From contig VYZB01000167.1 in NCBI GenBank assembly GCA_013397455.1, forward strand, positions 1,304,758 through 1,368,757: a stretch of 64,000 nucleotides of DNA, written 5' to 3'. This document shows, piece after piece, positions 53,471-64,000 of the stretch. Position numbers and translations under genes: made by a program. The notes beneath the pieces were generated by a model. That model ran no database searches and had not been told where the DNA came from. It saw only the letters and a list, made by a program, of their open reading frames with translations. The DNA is from Crotophaga sulcirostris. Lineage: Eukaryota > Chordata > Aves > Cuculiformes > Crotophagidae. The stretch's first letter is position 1. Each line of letters opens with the position of its first letter.

Positions 53471-54639
53471 CAAATGACACATTTTTAATTTTATTTCTCA
53501 GCATGATTTTAACTTGCACCATATGGTGAAGGCAAGAATTTAGACCAGCAGTTGCCAGGATCTGGTAGCCCAGTTTCAGGATTGCTAGAGTACTGCTGGA
53601 GCAGTATGGTTGAAACCTCTCATTACAATCACATCTCCTGCCGTCACAGCCTCTCTTATCTCCCTCTTCATAGGCAGTTTGTGCGAGTCCTGATTACACA
53701 CTCATCATGTTTTTCAGACTTGGAATATAAATTCTAGGTTAATTATTGAGATTAGGTAATTAATCCTATTTTATTTTTAAGTACTTTTGAATATATAATA
53801 GTATCCCAAAACCCACACAGTCTTCCTTTCCTGAATACTTTGCATACATATAATACAGTGCACGTCTAACTATCATTCTGCCACTGAACTTGGGAGAAAC
53901 CAGACATGTTGATTAAAGTTCCCTATATCTTAGCTTAGAAATTGAGGGTAGCAGTTTTCAGTAGAATTAAAAAGAGAGAATGGCAGTGCTACCCTGCTGT
54001 TTTGCACTGTCATTCCATAAAAAATATCATACTATGAAAAACTACAACAATAACAAAGAGGCCAGTTTCTGTAGCAGTAAGCTAACTGAGGAGAAGAAAT
54101 TATTAATTAAGTGTTGTTCGTATTATCGTCAGTCTGCATTACTGTTTCTAATTACCCTTTTTTGGTTTTCTCCATTTTTATCAAGTAATCAAAATAAAAG
54201 TTGAAAATGTATTAGCTATAGGAAATGCACATGATCATGTTTTTATGCAAACCAGCATCTAAAGTTCTGAGAAAAGTGATGCTATAAATTAGCATAGGGC
54301 TCAATCTTATTCTCCGTGCTGCTTTTTACAGTTATTTATTTCACAAAGGAATGGTAGGTATAATAGGGCTTGAAGGAGATTTGAAAGCCTGAGCAGTCTA
54401 GATTTTCGCCTCAGGCAGGATCAACCAGATTTAAACATTTTTTGACCAATTTCTGTCTAACGTGCTCTTTATGTAAAGATTTTTTTTGTAGCTTTGCAGA
54501 CTTTTTTTCCCACTGATTTGCAATCCTTGCAGTGCAAAAGGTGTTTGTCTCCAACCTTAACATCCCCTGCTGCAATTCAAGCTAATTATGTCACCACAAT
54601 AGAAACTGAGAAGAGTTTACTCTCTTTCAGCAATAACCT

Positions 54640-55440
54640 CATATATTTGAAGGTTGATACTTACCTCAGTTCAATCTTCTCTAGACTAAACAAATACTGC
54701 TTTTTAAAATTTCTGTCCTTGTTTCTAGACTTCTGACCAGTCATTTGCAGCCCTTTCTTATGTTCATACAGTTTATTCAGATAGTTATTTTAGTGCTTTG
54801 CACTTACTGAATTGGATTCTCAGTTTTTTTGAAACCACATTGAATTGTGTTCTTCCTCTCAAGTGCTTGCTGCTGGTTCAGTTTTGCATCATTTTAAATG
54901 TAAACAAAATCTACCCTCTATTCCATCAACCAAGTAATTAATGAAAATAGTGATTGATATTAGACTTATTACAAATCTGTAATTAATTTCAGATGATATT
55001 TCTTTCCATATAGTACCTTCAAGTTATGTTTTACGATTTGTTTCATTTCCATTTAAATCAAAGTTTCCTAGCTTGCTTGTGTTAATGTTGCATGGGCAGT
55101 ATCAGAAGCCTTAGTAAGGGCATCAGACACAAATTCTAGCTGTTTTCCACAACTGGTAAATTTCAGCTCCACATGAAAGAAAATTCATTTGATTGGTTAT
55201 TATTTACTCTTGATACATGGTTGGCTGCTACTTAATATTTTTTATCCTGTTCACAGATTGTTTAATTATATGTTCTAGAACTGAGCTCAGAATAATTGAC
55301 CTAAAATTTCCTGGATAGTTTTCTGTCCCTTATTCAAAAGTGAACTATATTCATCTATTGCAGGCTCTCAAATATAACTATTAGTGGCTTGGAGATAGCT
55401 TGAACAAGCTCCCAAGTATTATCGCTGAAATCTATGAGTT
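54640..55440 (-). mobile_element. Ancient CR1/L3-like LINE fragment (reverse transcriptase region)
   Basis: The + strand carries the antisense of an old CR1/L3-type element: caatcttctctagactaaac, tccatcaaccaagtaattaa, tttcctagcttgcttgtgtt, atcagaagccttagtaaggg, tatgttctagaactgagctc and tattagtggcttggagatag. These come in the order expected going from the 3' part of the element (left) towards the RT core (right). All reading frames are broken. With the fragment at 52848-53215, which is in the same orientation and corresponds to a more 3' part, it could belong to one insertion split by later events or deletions, but they may equally be two separate copies. Confidence 0.7.
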
Positions 55441-55849
55441 GTCACATCTCAATTCATATTGAGCTAGATAAAAACAGTGTTACACCAATAACAAAATTGG
55501 AGTTGTTTCTTTATTGTCTTACACACAGAGACCTTCTGCTTTGAAGCTGTTAGCATAAGGATTAGTGCTAGAACAAACTTTTTTTCAGACTATCACTTCA
55601 AAAGTTTCAGTGGCTGTTTTATTCTATTTGGGGAAAATGTTGTGAGAAAAGATTACAAACTTTAGTACATCTGTAAAAATAATCTCCATCTTCTATAAAG
55701 TTGCAGAAGAGAAATGAGCAATAGGTTTGAAACTCTTGTTGCCAATAGGGGGATAACAAATGTAGTGTGCAATAGTACAAAAAGGATTTACGCTCTTTGT
55801 GATGGGTTGTATACCTTATCCAAATATTGTCTACTGCTCATATTACCTG

Positions 55850-55896
55850 TATATGTATGTATGTGAGTGTGCATGTATACCTATGCATATATACAT
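55850..55896. repeat. Degenerate (TATG)n / (TG)n simple repeat
   Basis: tatgtatgtatg followed by gtgtgcatgtatac and catatatacat; an interrupted tetranucleotide/dinucleotide microsatellite. Confidence 0.8.
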
Positions 55897-57390
55897 TTCA
55901 GATGTTTGGGTTTTTTCTGTAGTGTAGAACAACAGCACTGAAAAAATCACCAAGTAGCTAGAAGGATTTGTGACAGCAAGTTCTAAGCAATGACCTGACT
56001 AAGCAGTGACTTAGAGGTTGAAATAGTGAAAACACACTTGAAAATATAATTCCAATAGGAGCAGTATGTCATGCAGGCAAGAATAAATCATGGACAGTTA
56101 GCACAGGTATCCTCAGGCTGCTGCATGAAGTTGATCCACAATTACTGTGCCTTTGGAAAAATATATAAATGGCCTACACAACAGTGAAGACTTGACTCTC
56201 ATCCCTTCTGCTGTCATGCATACACAGATGCTAGTAGTACTGCAATATTGTGGAGGTGCCTTGATTACAGATAGGCTTGTTGCAGCTGTTTTAAATAAGA
56301 TAAAGCTGAGGAGCAGATGCAGGAACAGGTAAAATCTCATTAACTCAGGTTGTTCCTGAAAGGCACTGTACTGCTGAGCTGGCCCCAGAAATTAAACAAA
56401 TATGTTCACACAGTGCTCTGTGTGCATTAGTTAAGTCTGTCTGACCTAAACTAGGCCTTTACTGAAACAGCTGTAGTGCCTCTGCCCTGTGTTGTATTTA
56501 ATCCAGAAATTAGGTTAAATCATCCATAGCTACTTGATGATTGACTGCCTTTCTGGAGTGCACAGCTCAAATATCAGTTAGCTCCTCTCTTGCATATCAC
56601 TGCTTTTCCTGTACCTCCACCCTCATCCACTCATGACCCTATCCTGCTGTTCACTCTCATTCCTGTTTTCCCATCCTTCATGCACTTGTGCCTGTGCACT
56701 GCCTGAAGCATTTGCCTTTCTCAGACAGGTAGGCTGATGGATACGGTACAGCTGTAGCTAAGCAGTTGTGTAGGAAGGAAGTAGTGAGGGTGCTGCTGGC
56801 CAGGAACTACTGTTCCTTCTTCAAGGGAATGTATGTCCAGCTTGCAGGGCTATGCTGCAGTATGGGCACCTTATGATAAGCTCGTGGGTCAATGCTGATC
56901 TGACAGCAGCTGTTATTTTTGTGTTCTGTATGAATAATGAGTACGATCGTGCTTTGTGTCTACGTAGGGTTTCAGTGAGCGTTAATCTATGGATAGAGCT
57001 TCAGTTTGGAGGTAATAAGCATGACCTCAGCCAGAAATTTTGAGCAGTTGTGTGCATGTATAGAAATCTCTCTTAGTGTATCTTTTATGTGAGTTTAGTT
57101 GTTTATGGTGAACAATCCTTCAAGAGAGTAACTCCTATGAGCTGATTTCCATATGCAGTGTCTCTTATGCTGTGGAAAGCAGTTTGAAACATTTTCTTTT
57201 GATCTACAGTGACAGCAGAAAACAATAAACCATCAAGCCTCAAGAGAACTACCTTGGCATATGTGGTGAATCAGTTAGAATTATTTGTTGTCTTTTAACG
57301 TCTGCACATCTGCAGCAGTGAATAATTAAAGTTTGAAAGGAAGCTAAAATTTTGCAGACTGATTAAGGTCATCACAGTTTTTCATTAGTA

Positions 57391-57460
57391 TGTTTCCTTT
57401 TTGGTTTGTTTGGGTTTTTTTGGTTTGGTTTTTGCTTGCTTGTTTGTTTGTTTTGTTTTG
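57391..57460. repeat. T/G-rich low-complexity tract with (TTTG)n and (CTTG)n
   Basis: Units ggttt, gcttgcttgtttgtttg and ttttg repeat over about 70 bp. No transposon was recognised beside it. Confidence 0.8.
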
Positions 57461-59251
57461 AAGAAATATAGGGGTCATACTCGAAGAAGCTAAAACAACC
57501 TCATTTACTCAATAGCCTACACTTGGAATACAGACTAAGAAAAAGTGAAGTCACAGCAGTTGTTCTATTGTCAGGAATCTGTTTTACAAAAGATAAAATT
57601 CTGATCACACATTTTCTCTATTACCACAATCTTAATACTGTCCTACACTGCTGCTGTCAGTGTTGCACTTCTTTGACATTCTCTCTCAGCGTCACCCAAA
57701 TCAAAATGATAAATGTGCAACTTCTGGTACTTCTTCACCAACATCTGCCCTCCTCCATTCCTCATGCACCCATCTCCAGTAATGCAGCCCAGCCATTTTG
57801 CATTTCCTTTGCCAGCTTGCTCCTGTTGCTTTTTGTTAGTGCTGTGTCTCTGTTATTTTGCCTTCTGAACAAGGCACAAATTGAGAGCAAAATGAGGGTC
57901 ATCAGAGTAAGCTGGCACCATGGCATCAGTGCCACCACTACACCAATTAGAAGTGATCAGCCAGCGGTGCTTCTATTGCCCTCATGAGCCTTTCTGAGAA
58001 AGCAGCTGATACAAACTGATAGGACATGCTGAGGCATAGCTCCTAAAGCTGTCAGTGCTTCAAAGTTTTGTTTTCTTTTTAACCAGAATATATTATGCTG
58101 TCATGGGTAAATGATTTTGCTTTTAGCTGCTTCATCAGGAGTAAAAGATAATGGCATCTGTTCTGTCTTATGTGTAATATTTCTCTTTTATTTCTTAGCG
58201 CAGTTGTTTGTTCTTGTTTTTATGATCCTCAGCCCATGTTTCTAGAGAGTTCTTCAAATCCCTTGGACAATGGCTACAATTTACATCTTTGCATTTTCTG
58301 TTGCTTGTATTGAAGATATTTAGAAAGGTACTCTGGAGGGATAAAGTAGAAACAGCAGAAATAGTAACTTCCTAAACTCTGATTTCTTTTGTTAATAATT
58401 AATAACTGACAAAAAAAAATGCCTTCAAATGTAGCTCTCAAGAAAAAGAAATCTTACATTTTTTTGTCTGGTGGAAAAAGTCACTGGAAAGAAGTGTCTC
58501 TGCATATGTGTATGTGATAATTTTCCAGTGAAGGAATAAGGTCAGAAAGTCAAATAAGAAAAAAATTGCCAAGATAGATACATTTTTCAGCAGCATAGAC
58601 TGTAAAATACCTCCCAGTTTTTCAGACTGGTATTTGCAAAAAGCCAGTGACCTCAGTCTGGAGTCCTTCCAGGATTTAGTTCTTGAAGAACTGCTTGTCA
58701 CAATCTAGTAGTGCTCTCATTTCTATAGGGAGATACAAATCATTAATTTTTAAAAGTGTAACACATTTGGAAGCTCTTGTTTCCACCTCCCAATATGGGC
58801 TTTCAGTTAAACTGACTTTGTTGTGCTAACAGGGAGGGGTAGAGTGGGAGACAGGGTCCAGATGCATCTTAACAGCCTTCTAGTTAATTTGGGTTCTCCA
58901 CCCTCGGAGAAATGACTGCATCAATCCTTAGCTTATATATGGTATGACATTTTCTTGTACCTTACTAGTTTAGTGAGTGGAAAGTGAAAGTATCACAGAT
59001 CCGATAAGGCCAAATATCAGATATGTTAAACTTGAAAATGATTATTTGAGAATTTTATATATATCTCTATTTTGCGTCATGTCAGATTCTGTGTCAATGC
59101 TAGCAAGATGTAGAAACACCTTATTGGCATGGAAAAAGTTAAGACTTAGTGAAAAGTTGAATGTCAAGTTGGACTAACCAATACAGATGAACATTTTTTA
59201 CTAGTGAGTTCTTAGCAGACCAGGGGTTTAGGAGCTGAGGTGTGTGAATTT

Positions 59252-59310
59252 CAAAAAAAAAACCAAAACAAAAAAACCCCAAAAACCAAAACACACAAAC
59301 CCCCCAAAAC
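59252..59310. repeat. A/C-rich low-complexity tract
   Basis: Alternating A-runs and C-runs (aaaacc, aaaacccc, acacac, cccccc) with no TE body beside it. It produces a Lys/Pro-rich open frame at 59244-59426 that is not a gene. Confidence 0.8.
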
Positions 59311-60111
59311 CTCTCATGTTGAAAAACAGCATCATAAAAATGGATTATATACGTTCATCCAATCTTCAGAGTTATTTTTCAGCCATGACTGACACTGTCA
59401 TGGAGCTGCATATAGTGAATTCCTGAATATGGTCAGAATTTTTAATACAAAGCAATGTGTAATATAGTTTGTTATATAGTTAAGGCCCATCTTCTGTAGT
59501 ACAAGGGAGAGCAAGTACATGAGAACAGTATCACTAAAACCTGAAGAGAAACTTATTGTTTTCTGGAACTGTGGAATTACTTTCTCTATAAAATGTTCAT
59601 ATTTGACAAAACATAACAGGAACTGAGTGCCAGTTAAAATATACTGGAAAAGACAGTTTTATACTCATTTTCATTCTTTTGTTCCAGGAAAAAGTTGAGT
59701 GGATAAAAAATAATAATTCTGTTTTTGTAAAGCAAGGGAATTACAGCAACAAAAGAATATTTTGCAACGCGCAGAAAATCTTGTCTATGGAAAAATGTCA
59801 GTATTTAAAAACTACTTTACAAAGACAACATAGAGAATGGTATTTTTCATTTTAAATTTTAATGGTGAAGTTTATTCTAAGATTATTTTAGTTTTACCAT
59901 GAACATTTATTGTATTGATAAGCGGGTTGTAATAGTATTCCAAGATATCCTCCTCCTCTGTTTCAACCAGACTGTGATGCTCAAGCTTGTTTCCCCTTAG
60001 ACCTCAGTCACTTTTCAGTTACAGAATACAAATGAGAGGAAGACTGTTAATTTTGAAATTTGTTTTCTTTGGGTTCCATCTTTGTTATTGTAAAATCCCA
60101 CTGCAAAATCA

Positions 60112-60130
60112 GTATCTATATCTATATATA
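60112..60130. repeat. Short (TATC)n/(TA)n repeat
   Basis: Units tatcta and tatata; a short microsatellite. Confidence 0.65.
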
Positions 60131-60660
60131 CTTACGTGTAGCTCCCTGTCTGTATACTTAAATATACATATAAAATAAACTATTAGTTCCTGCCTTTATT
60201 ATAGTAGTATCATTTTACTTTAGAAGTGATTCCTTTCTATTTATATCAGATATTTCTCAAACTGTCATTCACATAATAAAAATGTATTTTCTGAAAAAGA
60301 AAAATGCTAATTTTCCTTCCACTCAAGTAGAATTGTGTGGCTCTTCTGCAAGCTACTAATCTATGTCTGTACCTTCTGCCTCAAGCAATGGTTACAGCTG
60401 AAATACATCAACTGTTCCGGGTAAGAGTTCCCCTTGTCTGAACAAGAAATAGCTCCAGTTTTATGCTTAACTTTATGCTTAAACACTGCTCTCAGTCAGA
60501 AATTGATTAAATATATTTAAATTAAATTATAACTGTGTGCAGGAAAAAGAACTAAGTAGGACTGATACTGATTTGAGGAAACAGGTGTTGAAAATTCATC
60601 TGAGATAAGTTTGCTTTATAGATTAATTCAAATTCAATTCAAAATGTTTTTTTAATTTCT

Positions 60661-61000
60661 CATAGATTCATAGATTTCAAAGTCAGAAAGGACTGGTATA
60701 ATCATATGCTATTTATGAAATTGTAATCCATGGAATTTTACATAGGAATTCCTCTTCCTGCTCTTCAAAATTGTGTCTGGCTATCTATTAAAAATAAAAT
60801 ATCATGTAATCTTGGTTTACATAATTCTATTAATTAAGGATCTCTTATATTTTTTTAGTCATCTGCTGTGATTTTTAAACAGACTTACTACTAAGAATTT
60901 GCATCTTTTCTGTTTGAATTTTGCTGTCTTCAATTTCCAGCCAATACATCATTTTAACATTATTGTTTCCATAAATAATAACTACTGTATTATCAGAAAA
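60661..61000 (-). mobile_element. Ancient CR1 LINE fragment (3' end)
   Basis: It begins catagattcatagatttcaa, then agtcagaaaggactgg, the antisense of a CR1 3' terminus. It continues with gaattttgctgtcttcaatt and tccagccaatacatcatttt, again the antisense of an old CR1 3' region of the type abundant in turtles. The terminal tandem unit (catagatt) is still visible at the left end. Divergence and small deletions are heavy, so it is an old copy and codes for nothing. Confidence 0.75.
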
Positions 61001-61659
61001 CTGGTTTGGTAGCCCTTAGCATAAGCAAATTTACCTTCTGCAGCAAGCTGTGGCACCATGAAATGACAGAAAAGTCCAAATGGAAGCATAATTACATAGT
61101 GTAGGCACCCTCTCCCAGCCTTGACTTGCCTGTCTGGCTCGGCTGGTGCTTAGCTCTACAACAGTGTTGTTTGCTGTACTCCTTCAGTTTTGCTTTTGCA
61201 TATGAACAGAAGCTCTTCCAACCTGCTCAGCAGAAATTTAAAATCTGGTACCCATCCTCAGAGTAAGCCCTCCTTCACCTGCCTCCTGTGAATATGTTCT
61301 TTAATCTGCCAGGTGTTCTCCATCAGCATATCAAAAGGGTATTCACTGGAAATGCAGGAGGAAGAGCTGCTGCCTTTTTCTTTTCCTTTGTTCATTTTCT
61401 GTTGGCTAAGGCATCCATCCAGGCAGTGTCACCTACTTTCAGTGTCTGCCTCATCTCCCACTTTTCTGAAATGCCCCTTACACCAGGCTGTTCTGGTTAG
61501 TGTTAGTCTATGCCTCTTCGGTTGAACTGGCACCATTGCTCAGAAAAGAGTTGGGAAGTCCCAGAAAAGGAAAGAGAAAGACATGATCCAGCCCTTGCCA
61601 CCAGGACACTGACCCATCACCTGTGACAAGACAAGAAGCACTTCTGTATTAATATTTAT

Positions 61660-61680
61660 CCTAGCCACTTAGTGGCTAGG
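61660..61680. repeat. Perfect 10-bp-arm palindrome
   Basis: cctagccact and agtggctagg flank a single t. A near-perfect 21-bp palindrome outside any recognised repeat. Confidence 0.85.
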
Positions 61681-62228
61681 CATTTTTCTACATAGCCTAC
61701 AAGGGGCTGAGTTCTCTTCTGAGGCATCTGCTCTCCATTTGGTTTTCATGGTGCAAAATAACTGGGGGACCTAACTCAGCCACAGCTCCTACTTTAGCTA
61801 CATGTAGTGATACTCAAGTGCACAGCACTTCACTTGCATCTGTTTCTCAGCCTGCCCCATGGCTTCCTACATCTTGAAGGGCAAATTATAGTTTTTGAGT
61901 GTTAGATATGATATTTTCAAAAGACTGGTGTCTCTGTGACATTACTGTGACAAGATGGTATTAATAATTTACTAACTCCTGCTGGCAATCGAAAACTTGA
62001 GATTTCATCTTTGAAATTAGTTGTAAAGGTAAGTCTTGCTAAGTCCAAACTTTTGATAATCCATTTTTGCAGTACACCACTGATTTGTCTTCATGTTCTC
62101 CACAGTCTTTTAAATGAAAGGACTGCACAATATCCACATTGTGTACGATTTCTTCTTTCACTGTTAATGAAAAATGAGCACATCTGATTTTTTCAAGTTT
62201 CTACCTTTATCTTTTGCGGTTTTGTTGG

Positions 62229-62251
62229 CCTCCATATTGTTAATATGGAGG
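62229..62251. repeat. Perfect 10-bp-arm hairpin
   Basis: cctccatatt, loop gtt, then aatatggagg. It sits just upstream of an A/C-rich tract. Confidence 0.85.
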
Positions 62252-62265
62252 AATAAAACCTAGAA

Positions 62266-62340
62266 GTAAAACAAAACAAAACACTCCAACACAATAAAAC
62301 AAAACAACAAAGCAACAAAAATGAAGCAACAAAAATGAAA
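62266..62340. repeat. A/C-rich tract with a 14-bp tandem duplication
   Basis: aaaac units (62266-62309) lead into two exact tandem copies of aagcaacaaaaatg (62310-62323 and 62324-62337). The perfect duplication suggests a recent slippage event. Confidence 0.85.
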
Positions 62341-64000
62341 GGCAGAAGTAGAGCTCTAGCTGAATATTTCAGAAAGAATTATCTACCAAAATTAGGCTTT
62401 TTAGTTTGCATGGTTTTCATCTTTCAGAGTGACAGTGAGACATGAATAAAGATAGGGATCCAAGTTACTAGATTTGTGCTAAAGTTATTCCGCAGTTATT
62501 CCAAAATTTCTTATCAAACGTGGTAAATAAGAAACACCTCCCATCACACCCCCGATCTAAATAACACCAAGTTCACTATTGATATAACAGCTTTTGTTTT
62601 CTTTTTCAAAGGCAAATCCAAGCAAACAGGATGAAATCTTCATTCTTCATTTTACCTTATTCTTAAGAAAAATATCTAGTGTCCTAAGGTGCTAGAGAAA
62701 AACTTATCTGGCAAATGATGCTGTACCAATCCATTCTATTCTTCTTAATTGTTATTCACTTTACTTCCAGTAAAAGTAATAAAAAATTTCCAGAGGCTCT
62801 ATCAGAAACAAGGGAAGTCATCTACATTTTTTCTCAGTGCATAAAATAGATTCAGACTAATCTTTCCCCCATAAAATCAGATAATTTGAGGAGCATCTTT
62901 ACTCAATGCTGTTAGGTTTCCTTCTCCACAAAAACATGTTAGATGTTTTCTTAAATTTAAAAGAATAGCTAAATCTGTAAATTTGGTCATCTGTTTATTT
63001 TATACTTGTTTATTTTGTTTATATTAATAATATATTATATCTACTCAATACTGTTTTAGGCAAGATAAATATCTTCTGTTTAAAAATGTGGTAAAGAACC
63101 TCTAATTTGGATTTTGGTGTGCATTTTGACAAGTACTTTTTTCCACTCTCAGATAAAAGGAGTTCCCAACCCTGTCATCTGAAAAAAAATAAACCAAACC
63201 CTTACCTGCAGCTTTAAGAAACAGAACAGCTATCCTCGGTTTACTTGTTAATGTACATTTGAAAGTACAGTGGAAAAATCCTTAATCTGAAAACCATTAG
63301 TTATATAGGAGAGATAAAATAGTAAATTTTGCAAATTCACATTCCACAAATGGTAGCTATGTGCTTTGAGATTTTAGTTCTGCTGACTGATGTAGAAACT
63401 GGGGAAGTTCTGTAGCTGCTAATACTGGTTCCCATCCATTAAGTTATTTAGTGTGATTGCCCAAAAGGACACAAGGTAGCATGGGATAGTTTTTCCTGAT
63501 TGCTTAGAAGCTCATGCTTTATTGCAAACAAAAGTAGCATTGAACAGCCACATTGCATGAGGGCAAAAGGCTGTAATTTCATACACAGTTCATTTATACT
63601 CAGATTTACTTCTAGAGCTTTATTCCTGTGTAAGTCTTGAGTTCTTGCATGTGATTTATCACTGTTTAGAGGATTGCATTATGACCAAACACCCAAATCT
63701 CTAAATGTTGTTCCACTTGTTGCAGATACATCTTTAGCTTTATTTCTTTTATTCTGTTAATGGCTATAATAGAGTGAATTCCTTGTATCTCAGATGATTC
63801 CTTCACAAATCATGTTAAGCCATAATCTTTTCCTAGTCTTCTCTCCATTTTCTCTCCATCCTGTCAACTTGGTAGATTTCAGTGCAGTCCATCATCTTGG
63901 TTGGAAAGAGCAAGCTACTGATAGTTCAACCCTCTTCCTGAATATTCACTGTGTGTGCAAAATTGCATAGACAGCACACTTTCGATGTAGCAAACCTCTA

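Larger units (their letters stand above)
36699..64000 (+). other. DMD: DMD intron 51 (5' part)
   Basis: Intronic sequence after exon 51 that runs off the right edge, so the intron exceeds 27.3 kb. Exon 52, a 118 bp exon in human, was searched for by eye and not found. Contents are the nested CR1 pair (about 42030-43245), three old CR1/L3-like fragments (52848-53215, 54640-55440, 60661-61000), perfect hairpins at 53437-53470, 61660-61680 and 62229-62251, and several simple repeats. I see nothing recognisable in 36700-42025, 43250-52840, 55445-60655 apart from simple repeats, or after 62340 apart from one doubtful LINE-like patch near 63600-63720. Confidence 0.85.

Noticed and set aside
53158..53529. 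123-codon open frame on the + strand
   Set aside because: It starts inside an old antisense LINE fragment and spans a hairpin; no sign of coding constraint.
57523..57987. 154-codon open frame on the + strand
   Set aside because: Longest frame outside GC islands. With this base composition and 128 kb of strand, about one frame this long is expected by chance. There is no domain, codon bias or splice context, and the peptide is Cys/Leu/Ser-rich without a pattern.
63600..63720. Possible further old CR1-like patch (acccaaatctctaaatgttg and neighbours)
   Set aside because: Only one short block resembles antisense CR1; not enough ordered similarity to call it.

Overview
This is a 64 kb piece of an avian genome lying inside the dystrophin gene (DMD), with the gene reading left to right on the + strand. 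The organism call rests on three things. The exons translate to dystrophin sequence of avian type. The recognisable young repeats are CR1 LINEs ending in short ATTCTATG-like or ACTGTGAT-like tandem units. There is also an LTR of a type I associate with neoavian endogenous retroviruses. The exact species cannot be read from the window.

The only protein-coding content I can support is three internal DMD exons: exon 49 (10033-10134, 102 bp), exon 50 (15802-15910, 109 bp) and exon 51 (36463-36698, 236 bp). All three have GT/AG junctions and a continuous reading frame with phases 0-0, 0-1 and 1-0. Together they encode the last part of one rod-domain spectrin-like repeat, the flexible hinge 3, and the start of the next spectrin-like repeat. 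Exon numbers follow the human gene. Intron 49 is 5.7 kb and intron 50 is 20.6 kb. The window starts in intron 48 and ends in intron 51. I found neither exon 48 (upstream) nor exon 52 (downstream).

The rest is AT-rich intron with scattered transposon remains. A solo-type LTR lies near 1.7-2.3 kb (- strand). A short CR1 3' end lies at 17.8-18.2 kb (-). A longer, internally deleted CR1 lies at 27.9-28.9 kb (-). A nested pair, one CR1 inside another, lies at 42.0-43.25 kb (+). Three much older CR1/L3-like fragments lie at 52.8-53.2, 54.6-55.4 and 60.66-61.0 kb (all -). Two GC-rich islands (about 7.93-8.46 and 15.28-15.60 kb) stand out from the AT-rich background and are not explained by any repeat I recognise. 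Several perfect short hairpins, low-complexity tracts, a G-quadruplex motif and a duplicated palindromic element just upstream of exon 50 complete the picture.

I see no undescribed multi-gene system. The open frames of 60-165 codons elsewhere are about what chance and GC-rich islands produce. The main items of interest are the bird version of the exon 49-51 / hinge 3 region, the nested CR1 insertion, the ancient LINE fossils and the unexplained GC islands.
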